Shown: positions 5,696 to 12,089 of the stretch, in pieces
Layout of the letters: every line of letters starts with the position of its first letter
Position numbering within the stretch: position 1 is the stretch's first letter
Assembly (NCBI GenBank): GCA_945862035.1
Contig: CAMAXB010000064.1
Coordinates: forward strand, 1-12,089
Source: Opitutus sp. GAS368
GTDB lineage: Bacteria > Verrucomicrobiota > Verrucomicrobiia > Opitutales > Opitutaceae
Direction: 5' to 3'
Length of the DNA stretch: 12,089 bases
Notes under the pieces: generated by a model
Told to the model about the DNA's origin: nothing
Seen by the model: only the letters and a program-made list of their open reading frames with translations
Databases searched by the model: none
Position numbers and translations under genes: made by a program

Positions 5696-8527
5696 CTACT
5701 TGGCTGCAGCCGGGGCCGGCAGGACGACGGCGCGAAAGGCGCGGTTTGATCCCAGGTAGGCCTTGGCTAGCGTGTCGAGCTCCGCCTTCGTGATGCCTTG
5801 GAAGTCTGCGGTGCGCGAACGAGACCAGTCGAGGCGTTCCGGGAACTCCTGGGCGGCGGCAAGGACCGAACCAAGCCAGTAGCCATTTGTGCGAACGGAC
5901 TCGCGGATGCCGGTGAGGATGGGCTGACGCGCCCGGTCGAGCTCGTCCTCGCTCACGCCGTTCGCGGCGAGGTCGGCCGCGATCGCGGTCACCACATCGG
6001 CGATCTCGCCCGCGCGCTCGGGATCGACGGTGACATTGGCGATCATGTAGCCGTAGCCGCGATACGTGTCGCTGGAGTTGTTGCCGGCGCCGGGGCTGTA
6101 GGCGCCACCCAGCTCCTCGCGGACCTTCACGCGCAGACGGTCGGCAAAGACCTCGCCGAGCAAAGAGAGGCGCCGGGCGATCCGGACATCGCGCGAGTCG
6201 GTGGTGGGCCAGTAGAGGGCCACGATACCCTTGGGGATCTCGGTCTCAACGAGGTAGTCCCGGCGAAACGGCTCGGCGGGCAGGGGGACCTCGCGCGCTT
6301 CCGCCAGCGCGGGCTTCGGCGCGCGCGGGGGCAGGGCTCCCAAGGTCTGCGCCACGGCGGTGATCGCGGTTTCGATGTCGAGATCGCCCACGAGGGCGAT
6401 TTCGATGGCCCCCGTGGCGAGTTGCGGTGCGAGCCATGTGCGAACCTCCTCCGTGGTGCGCGCGGCGAGCTCGGCCTCGGTGGGGGTGCCGAAGCGGGGA
6501 TCGCCACTGGCGAGCAGGCGGCTCACCTCCAGCTGCAGCGGCCCCTGCGGCGTGTGGGCAAGACGGGCGTAGAGCTGCTCAAGCCCCTGACGAAGCTGGC
6601 GCTCGGCCTCGGGGCGGAAACCCGGATCCGCGATGAACGCAGTGGTGAGCTGGAGCTGAAGCAGCAGGTCGGCGGGGGTGGTCTGGCCGCCGAGGCTGAG
6701 GGCATCGGTGCCGACGGAGAGGCCTGTGCCGACATTGCGGCCCGCGAGGATGCGGCGCAGGTCGTCGCTGCTGTGCCGACCCAGGCCGCCGGCGGTGAAG
6801 ACATTGCTCGCAAAGAACCCGAGCCCGGGCTGGTTCCGCGGCTCAAGCAGCTGGCCGGCGCCAAGGCGGACGGACATGCGGACCCGGTTGGCCTCGAAGT
6901 CGGTTCGCTTGAGGTTCAGGCGAACCCCATTGGCGAAGGTGACCAAGGTGACATCGAGGTCCTCGACGCGGCGGCGCTCAGTGATCGTGCCGGCCGGACC
7001 GAAGTCCGTGTAGGCGAAGATGGCATCGGCAATGGTCGCAGGCGGCTCGACGGCCACGGCGAGCGACTGCCGGTAGGTGTCGGTGATCGCACGCTCGGCC
7101 GCGGCAACATCGGCGCCGGGCTTCGCGTTGCCGAAGACCGTGATGTACCGGTGGGGAACATCCCAAGCCTCGCGCAGGGCGGCGAGGCAGGCTTCGACCG
7201 TCACCTGCTCAAGGGCGGGACGAAAGAGCGCCAGGTCATCAGCCGGCGTCGTGAACACGGTATGCTCCGAGAGACTGTCGAGGAGTTCGCCCGCGAGGCT
7301 GGAGGAACGTCGGGTGGAGGCGGTCCTGACGCCCTGCTCGAGGGCGTTGAGATAGCCCGCCACGACCTCGCGCAGTTCGGCGGGTTGGAACCCGTGTTCG
7401 AGGGCGCGGCGGAGTTCCTGATCGGCCACCGCGAGTGCGGCGGCCCACCGGTCAGGCGGAGCGGTCAGTTCGATGCTGGCGTTGCGGTAGAAATCATAGC
7501 CCTCGGCGACCGCCGCGCGGCCGGAGGAGAAGGGCGCGCCCTCTTTCTTCGCAAGCTCGGCCAGGCGGCGGTTGAGACTGGCCACGGCGAGACTGCGCGG
7601 GAGGTACTTGACCCGATTCGCCGCGGAGTCGGGTTCGGGCGCGTAGGGGGTGAGGGTCTGGATGCCGACGGTCGTGGCGGACGCCTCCGGCTCGGAGTGG
7701 AACTTGACCCGCACGCCTTCGAGCGGGGCGATCGTGCCGAGGTCGGGATGCGCTTGGGCGGGGGCGCGGGCGACGATCGGACTGAACGTGGTGATGATCT
7801 GCTGCTCGACGGCGGCGACATCGAAATCGCCGACGGCGATCACCGCCATCCGCTCGGGGCGGTACCACGTGTCATAGAAGCTCACGAACTCCGCGCGAGG
7901 GGCGCCCGCGATGACCTCGTCGGTCCCGATCGGCAGGCGGTGGGGAAAGCGGGTGTCGCCGAGGAGGAACTCAAACTCGGCGACGAAGGAACGAAAGTCC
8001 ACCGAGTCGCGGGTGCGCTTTTCGCTTTGGATCACGCCGCGTTCGCGGTCGATCTCGCGGTCCTGCAGGAGCAGGCCGCCGGCGTAGTCGCCGAGGACGC
8101 GGAACCCCTCGGCGAGGGTTTCCGGTTTGGTTTCCGGAAGTTCGAGATAGTATTGGGTGCGGTCGAAGCCCGTCGAGGCATTGGTGTCGCCGCCGAAGCT
8201 CATGCCCATCCGCTGAAAGAATTCGACGAGCGTGCCGGGGGCGTAGTTGCGGCTGCCGTTGAACGCCATGTGCTCAAGGAAGTGGGCCACGCCGCGCTGG
8301 GTTTCGGTTTCCTGCAGGGACCCGACATCCACGTAGAGCCGGAGCGAGGCCCGCTGCCGGGGTTCGGCATTGGCGAGGATGGCGTAGCGCAGCCCGTTGG
8401 GCAGGGTACCGAACCGCACGGCGGGGTCGGGACGGAGGTCGCTGCCCTCGTGGGCGAAACGCGGCTGGGCGGAGGCGAGAATCGCGCTGGCAAGCACGAC
8501 CAATAGGGTAGGGAGCAGACGGCTCAT
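5696..8527 (-). CDS. Secreted M16-family zinc metalloprotease (insulinase/PqqL type)
   Basis: A 943-residue single-chain peptidase, expected in the periplasm. Seen: a Sec signal peptide in residues 1-20 with a hydrophobic core and cleavage likely after ASA; then LPNGLRYAIL, which starts the first M16 domain; the inverted zinc motif HFLEH at 82-86 (zinc ligands His82 and His86, catalytic Glu85); and Glu162 in ERGVIQSE, 76 residues after His86, as the third ligand. A second M16 half begins near residue 530 (FANGVRLNLKR). At the place matching the zinc motif it has LGFFASNVFTAGG, so the second half is a non-catalytic clamp, as is usual. Length and layout match PqqL-like proteins. Substrates are probably unfolded peptides; the real target is unknown. 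The ATG at 8527 is chosen because the signal peptide starts there; the open frame upstream to 8728 crosses an inverted repeat and overlaps waaA. Confidence 0.93.
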   Translation of the reverse strand: MSRLLPTLLVVLASAILASAQPRFAHEGSDLRPDPAVRFGTLPNGLRYAILANAEPRQRASLRLYVDVGSLQETETQRGVAHFLEHMAFNGSRNYAPGTLVEFFQRMGMSFGGDTNASTGFDRTQYYLELPETKPETLAEGFRVLGDYAGGLLLQDREIDRERGVIQSEKRTRDSVDFRSFVAEFEFLLGDTRFPHRLPIGTDEVIAGAPRAEFVSFYDTWYRPERMAVIAVGDFDVAAVEQQIITTFSPIVARAPAQAHPDLGTIAPLEGVRVKFHSEPEASATTVGIQTLTPYAPEPDSAANRVKYLPRSLAVASLNRRLAELAKKEGAPFSSGRAAVAEGYDFYRNASIELTAPPDRWAAALAVADQELRRALEHGFQPAELREVVAGYLNALEQGVRTASTRRSSSLAGELLDSLSEHTVFTTPADDLALFRPALEQVTVEACLAALREAWDVPHRYITVFGNAKPGADVAAAERAITDTYRQSLAVAVEPPATIADAIFAYTDFGPAGTITERRRVEDLDVTLVTFANGVRLNLKRTDFEANRVRMSVRLGAGQLLEPRNQPGLGFFASNVFTAGGLGRHSSDDLRRILAGRNVGTGLSVGTDALSLGGQTTPADLLLQLQLTTAFIADPGFRPEAERQLRQGLEQLYARLAHTPQGPLQLEVSRLLASGDPRFGTPTEAELAARTTEEVRTWLAPQLATGAIEIALVGDLDIETAITAVAQTLGALPPRAPKPALAEAREVPLPAEPFRRDYLVETEIPKGIVALYWPTTDSRDVRIARRLSLLGEVFADRLRVKVREELGGAYSPGAGNNSSDTYRGYGYMIANVTVDPERAGEIADVVTAIAADLAANGVSEDELDRARQPILTGIRESVRTNGYWLGSVLAAAQEFPERLDWSRSRTADFQGITKAELDTLAKAYLGSNRAFRAVVLPAPAAAK

Positions 8528-8579
8528 GCGGGGACCTTGGATACAAACCGGCTCCGCGTCAAAGTCGTGATAGCTGTTT

Positions 8580-8667
8580 GTTCTTCGTTCTTGGTTCCTT
8601 GTTCCCGACCAGACGATGCACTCGCCGATGGTTTGAAACCAGGAACCAGGACCAAGGAGCGAAGAAC
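8580..8667. repeat. Imperfect inverted repeat in the M16/waaA divergent region
   Basis: GTTCTTCG (8580-8587) pairs perfectly with CGAAGAAC (8660-8667). Inward, TTCTTGGTTCCTTGTTCC (from 8588) pairs with GGAACCAGGACCAAGGAG (8642-8659) with a few mismatches and single-base bulges, and ACCA (8608-8611) can pair with TGGT (8629-8632). The element fills most of the gap between the divergent genes. It is built from TTCTTGGTTCC-type words and has no similarity to the other inverted repeat in the window. It may be an interspersed repeat or a bidirectional transcript hairpin. Confidence 0.65.
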
Positions 8668-8714
8668 GATTCTGTGGAATGGTTTTGTGAACTTGCGCTG
8701 AATCGTTCCGAATC

Positions 8715-8726
8715 GGGCGTTCGCCC
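8715..8726 (+). promoter_or_regulatory. Small hairpin abutting the waaA start codon
   Basis: GGGCGTTCGCCC is a 5-base-pair perfect stem (GGGCG/CGCCC) that ends on the base before the waaA ATG. If transcribed it would sit where a ribosome binding site should be; no Shine-Dalgarno is visible. It might limit or tune initiation, or it may be chance in GC-rich DNA. Confidence 0.35.
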
Positions 8727-10013
8727 ATGCTCTGGCTCTATCGCCTTCTTTTCCTCCCGGTGCTCCTCGTCCTGGCGCCGTACTATCTGTGGCGCATGCG
8801 TCGTCGGGGGGGCTATGGCGAGGACTTTGGCCAGCGTCTGGGGGCGGTGCCCGCCCTCCCGCCCAAGCGGGTCGGCGTGCGCCGCATCTGGCTGCAAGCA
8901 GTCAGCGTCGGCGAGATGCTCGCGATTGAACCGGTCCTGACCGCGCTGGCGGCCGACCCGACGATCGAAGTCTATCTGACGACCACCACGAGCACGGGTC
9001 ATCGGCTCGCCAGCGAACGTTACCGGGCGAGGGTTCTCGCGATCGGCTATTTCCCTCTGGATGCCTGGCCTTTGTCGGCCCGGGCGTGGCGCGCGGTGTC
9101 GCCCGATCTCGTGATTCTGACCGAGGGCGAACGCTGGCCGGAACACATTGCCCAAGCCGCCCGCCGCGGCGTGCCGGTGGTCTGCATCAATGCGCGGCTG
9201 AGCGATCGCAGCTACCGACGGATGCGGGCCTGGGCGCCGGCGGTGCGGCCCTTGCTGGGCGGGATCACAAGGCTCCTTCCTGCCTCTGAGCTCGATGCAA
9301 CGCGTTTTCGCGAGATAGGATTTCCAGCGGAGCGGATGACCACGACCGGGAACATCAAGCTCGACGTCGCGATCCCGGTGCTGAGGGAGAGTGAGCGGGG
9401 GCAGCTGCGAAGGGAACTCGGGCTGGCAGAGGTGGGGCTGGTTGTCCTCGGCTCTTCGACCTGGCCCGGGGAGGAGGCGGCGTTGGTGGCGGCCCTGCGC
9501 GGCCTGCGCGGGGGCGGGATCGATTGCCGGCTTTTGTTGGTGCCGCGGCACGCGGAGCGCCGGGGGGAGATCGCGGCCCTGCTGCAGACCGCCGGCCTGA
9601 CCCATCACTTTCGCTCGTCCGGCGCGGCGGCGGGACCCGTGGACGTCGCGGTGGGCGATACCACCGGGGAACTGAGCAAGCTGACGCAGGTGGCCGACAT
9701 TGTCTTCGTCGGGAAGAGCCTTCCGCCCCACCACGAAGGCCAGACGCCCGTCGAGGCCGCGGCGCTGGGGCGGGCAATTTTGTTTGGCCCGCAGATGTCG
9801 AATTTCCGTTTGCTTGCCACCGAGTTGGTCGAGGCGGGTGCGGCCCGCCGGGTGGCCAATCCGGGCGAATTAGCAGGGGCGCTGGAGCGCCTGGCCCGCG
9901 GGGGCACCGAGCGGGAAGTGATGGGGCAGGCGGGGCTGGCCTGGCATCGGCGCAACCGCGGGGCGGTCGATCGAACCCTGCAGATTCTGCGCGACGAACG
10001 CGTCACGCGGTGA
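8727..10013 (+). CDS. waaA: 3-deoxy-D-manno-octulosonic acid (Kdo) transferase
   Basis: A 428-residue inner-membrane glycosyltransferase (GT30) that adds Kdo from CMP-Kdo to lipid A precursor in lipopolysaccharide synthesis. Seen: an N-terminal hydrophobic anchor at residues 2-22; a basic stretch RMRRRGGYGEDFGQRLG; WLQAVSVGE with the presumed catalytic Glu63; the TTTTSTGHRLA loop; ILTEGERWPEH (130-140) at the place of the family's ExELWP; LPASELDATRF; GNIKLD (208-213); and LVPRHAER (271-278). The nucleotide-sugar loop reads FVGKSLPPHHEGQTPVEAA (327-345) rather than the more usual GGSxxxxGGHNxLEP, yet keeps a Glu at the same place. Length is normal. Upstream is a divergent M16 gene; 51 bases downstream a SNF2 helicase starts, so waaA is not in an obvious LPS operon. 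Confidence 0.93.
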   Translation: MLWLYRLLFLPVLLVLAPYYLWRMRRRGGYGEDFGQRLGAVPALPPKRVGVRRIWLQAVSVGEMLAIEPVLTALAADPTIEVYLTTTTSTGHRLASERYRARVLAIGYFPLDAWPLSARAWRAVSPDLVILTEGERWPEHIAQAARRGVPVVCINARLSDRSYRRMRAWAPAVRPLLGGITRLLPASELDATRFREIGFPAERMTTTGNIKLDVAIPVLRESERGQLRRELGLAEVGLVVLGSSTWPGEEAALVAALRGLRGGGIDCRLLLVPRHAERRGEIAALLQTAGLTHHFRSSGAAAGPVDVAVGDTTGELSKLTQVADIVFVGKSLPPHHEGQTPVEAAALGRAILFGPQMSNFRLLATELVEAGAARRVANPGELAGALERLARGGTEREVMGQAGLAWHRRNRGAVDRTLQILRDERVTR

Positions 10014-10064
10014 AATAAGGATTGCCCGGCGGGTAGGCGGGCGTACGTTCCATCTTTTAGCTGG
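10014..10064 (+). promoter_or_regulatory. Intergenic leader of the SNF2 gene with a weak promoter candidate
   Basis: TTGCCC (10022-10027) and TACGTT (10044-10049) lie 16 bases apart and could form a promoter starting transcription a few bases before the ATG. Only AGCTGG precedes the start codon, so there is no real Shine-Dalgarno. There is no terminator-like hairpin after waaA, so read-through from waaA is equally possible. Confidence 0.22.
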
Positions 10065-12089
10065 ATGCAATCGCACGGTCCAAAGCGCGTCTATACACCC
10101 CAATCGTTGGAGTCTTGGTTCGGACGATTGGAGCACGACTGGGCAGCGCACTTCACCCCTCCCCAGTTGGACGAGGGACGTCGCATGTACCGCGACGGCG
10201 AAGTCCGTGAACTTGAGCTGACGGCGGGCGATGCGATCATCCACCGGCGCATTGAGAAGCGCGATGAGTATGCGGTGATCGAGTGGGCCGAGAGCGGACT
10301 CTCCGTCCGATCGTCCTCAACGGATCTGGATGTCGCCCGGGCCCTGGCCGTGGCCGGCCTGCACGAGATTGAGGAGTTGGTGGCCGATGAGATTTCGCCG
10401 TTACCCGGCGATGAGCCCATGCCGGCGTCCGCGGGCGGCGAGGGCGGCGGCTCGTTCAACGCCCACGGAGCGGTTGTCCCCGTTACCGGTTCGGCGCCGG
10501 TGGCCCGGCCGTTTGCGTCAACGCCGCCGGTGCGTCCGGCGGTCGCGGCGGCCCGCGGCCCCTCGCGAACCTTGGTCCTCGTTTTCCGTACGAAGACGGA
10601 GGGGCTGCTTTTCCAGGCTTACTGGCAAGGGACCGACAAGAAGCGGATCGCAGCGCTCGGCGCGGCTGCCCATGCCCACGGCAATGGCCATGTGACCTCG
10701 GGCGAGCGGGCGAAGCTGATCGGCCTAGCCGCTTACGCCCGCAAGGCGCACTTCCAGTATCAGCAGGAGACCGGCGTCTACACCTTGGATAATGTCGCGG
10801 AGATTCCCAATTTTCTGAAGGGCACGCTCTCCGCGTGGCGGCGGCTTTTCGTGATCGAGCTCGATGCGAATGCGTCGAATCTGATCAAGGGCACGCGGAC
10901 GATCGAGATCGAGGCGGTCGCCGAGCGTCGTCCCGGGACGAAGGGCGGCGTGGAGGGTGCGCTGAATCTGCGCTGGATTTTCAAGGCCGGTGAGCGGCTG
11001 CTGAGCGACGACGAGGTTAACACGCTGATCAAGCGCGGCACGTCCCCGGCGATCCTGCCGAGCGTCGGCATCGTCGCGCTGCCGACCGATCGCTTGGCTG
11101 CGCTTGAGGCCTGGCGGCGCAATGCCTCCGAGACGCATCAGGACGGCCCCCTCTCGCCGTACCTGATCTTTTCCCTGTTCAACGATGCACGCTTCAAACT
11201 GAGTCTGTCGCCCGAGTTGGAAGCCTGGCGTCAGAGCGTGCTGGCCCCGGTCGCGCCGGAGGCCGATCTGCCGGCGCTGCTCCGGCCCTACCAGCGACGG
11301 GGTGTGGAGTGGCTGCATCATTTGAGCGATGTGGGCTGCCATGGCCTGCTGGCGGACGAGATGGGCTTGGGCAAGACGCTGCAGGTGATCTCGCTGCTGG
11401 CGGCCCGTCCCCTGGCCGGTGTTCCCCATCTGGTGGTGTGCCCTGCCAGCGTGGTGCCGGTGTGGCGGGAGGAGATCGCCCGCTTCTTCCCCTCGCTCAA
11501 AGTCGATGTGCTCAAGACCGGCAACGATTTTGCGCTGAGCAAGGAGCCGGTGATCTGGCTCGCGAGCTATACGCAGCTGCGAAAGCACCGCGGCCTGCTC
11601 GCGGGCACGGAATTTGGCTACGCGGTGCTCGACGAAGGCCAGTTCATCAAGAATCCGGACGCCAAGGTGACGCAGACCTGCTTTGCGATTCGCGCGCGGC
11701 ACCGCCTCGTGCTGACCGGGACGCCGCTCGAGAACCGCCAGCTCGATCTGTGGTCGATCTTCCGTTTTCTGCTACCGGGCCTGCTCGGTTCCCGGACGGC
11801 ATTCGAGGCCTCGCTGGGCGCGGATCGGCCCGGAACGCTTGACCGGCTGCGGGCTCAGCTGGCCCCGTTCATTCTTCGCCGCACCAAGGGGGAGGTCGCG
11901 ACCGAACTGCCGCCGAAGGTCGAAATGGACCTGCTCTGCCCGCTCACGGATGTGCAGCGCGCCGAGTACGCCAAGATCTGCAGCGAGGGCCTGCAGCGGC
12001 TGGGCGACGACGTCGGCGCGGCGATGCGGGAAAAATCCTTTGGCTTCCTCGCCCTGCTCACCCGCCTCCGCCAAGCCTGCTGCGATCCC
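10065..12089 (+). CDS. SNF2/SWI2-family DNA helicase-like ATPase, 3' end outside window
   Basis: The first 675 codons are present and the frame is open to the right edge. Seen: an N-terminal module at about residues 15-110, a low-complexity Gly/Ala/Pro/Val linker at about 111-167, a bacterial SNF2-associated region to about 405, then the ATPase core. Core motifs are RPYQRRGVEWL, motif I DEMGLGKT (431-438), VVCPASVVPVWREE (Ia), motif II DEGQ (523-526), motif III LTGTPLENR, and ILRRTKGEV near 608. The C-terminal helicase lobe is outside. Such proteins move along double-stranded DNA and remodel protein-DNA complexes; the specific task in bacteria is mostly unknown. The N-terminal module resembles the region before a SWIM zinc finger, but no CxC...CxH cysteines are present. 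The ATG at 10065 is the first in-frame start after the waaA stop with a sensible N-terminus. Confidence 0.93.
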   Translation, partial: MQSHGPKRVYTPQSLESWFGRLEHDWAAHFTPPQLDEGRRMYRDGEVRELELTAGDAIIHRRIEKRDEYAVIEWAESGLSVRSSSTDLDVARALAVAGLHEIEELVADEISPLPGDEPMPASAGGEGGGSFNAHGAVVPVTGSAPVARPFASTPPVRPAVAAARGPSRTLVLVFRTKTEGLLFQAYWQGTDKKRIAALGAAAHAHGNGHVTSGERAKLIGLAAYARKAHFQYQQETGVYTLDNVAEIPNFLKGTLSAWRRLFVIELDANASNLIKGTRTIEIEAVAERRPGTKGGVEGALNLRWIFKAGERLLSDDEVNTLIKRGTSPAILPSVGIVALPTDRLAALEAWRRNASETHQDGPLSPYLIFSLFNDARFKLSLSPELEAWRQSVLAPVAPEADLPALLRPYQRRGVEWLHHLSDVGCHGLLADEMGLGKTLQVISLLAARPLAGVPHLVVCPASVVPVWREEIARFFPSLKVDVLKTGNDFALSKEPVIWLASYTQLRKHRGLLAGTEFGYAVLDEGQFIKNPDAKVTQTCFAIRARHRLVLTGTPLENRQLDLWSIFRFLLPGLLGSRTAFEASLGADRPGTLDRLRAQLAPFILRRTKGEVATELPPKVEMDLLCPLTDVQRAEYAKICSEGLQRLGDDVGAAMREKSFGFLALLTRLRQACCDP

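Noticed and set aside
5798..8506. A 902-codon open frame on the plus strand opposite the M16 gene
   Set aside because: It lies wholly antisense to a gene with clear M16 motifs, and its product is a low-complexity Gly/Glu/Arg-rich sequence without family motifs. Such frames arise from high GC at third codon positions.
8528..8728. N-terminal extension of the M16 gene to 8728
   Set aside because: It would read through the inverted repeat, overlap the waaA start and bury a clear signal peptide internally.
8559..9734. A 391-codon minus-strand frame opposite waaA
   Set aside because: It is antisense to waaA, has no recognisable motifs, and its start region comes from the inverted repeat.
10725..11702. 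A 325-codon minus-strand frame opposite the SNF2 gene
   Set aside because: It is antisense to well-conserved helicase motifs; its composition is that of a GC-rich shadow frame.
1..12089. Search for CRISPR array, insertion sequence, tRNA/rRNA, phage or defence cassette
   Set aside because: No regularly spaced direct repeats, transposase motifs, tRNA-like cloverleaf or toxin/antitoxin pair was seen; the SNF2 gene alone is not evidence of a defence system without its right-hand neighbours.

Overview
This is a GC-rich window of ordinary chromosomal genes from a Gram-negative bacterium. A Kdo transferase gene (waaA) implies lipopolysaccharide, and an M16 protease with a Sec signal implies a periplasm. 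The gene style, the HIT-PhoH-HDIG block, and intergenic inverted repeats of two recurring-looking types suggest Verrucomicrobiota, perhaps near Opitutaceae. That placement is an impression from memory, not the result of a search.

Layout. Bases 1-3469 (minus strand) hold a compact block read right to left: a HIT-family nucleotide hydrolase/phosphorylase, the PhoH/YbeZ ATPase, and a 7TM-HDIG membrane phosphohydrolase of the PgpH/YqfF type that is cut by the left edge. The first two genes overlap or nearly touch, and the second and third are 5 bases apart, so they probably share a transcript. A consensus -35 box (TTGACA) precedes the HIT gene. In many bacteria phoH, the HDIG gene and ybeY are neighbours, so ybeY may lie just outside the left edge.

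A 148-base divergent intergenic region (3470-3617) leads to the plus strand: a TetR-family repressor (3618-4217) and, 4 bases later, a FabF-type 3-oxoacyl-ACP synthase (4222-5547). A near-perfect 24-bp palindrome sits just upstream of tetR and is a strong candidate for the operator of an autoregulated tetR-fabF unit.

Bases 5548-5695 separate fabF from the convergent M16 gene and are filled by a long imperfect inverted repeat. The M16 metalloprotease (5696-8527, minus strand) is a secreted single-chain protein of about 940 residues. The divergent region 8528-8726 carries a second, unrelated inverted repeat. waaA (8727-10013) follows on the plus strand, and then a SNF2-type helicase gene starts at 10065 and runs off the right edge.

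No RNA genes, CRISPR array, insertion sequence, phage gene or recognisable defence cassette was found. The points worth a second look are the tetR-fabF operator, a FabF with an extra loop, a SNF2 protein whose N-terminus looks like a SWIM module without its zinc ligands, and the two intergenic inverted repeats. Most start codons here lack a clear Shine-Dalgarno sequence; tetR is the exception.
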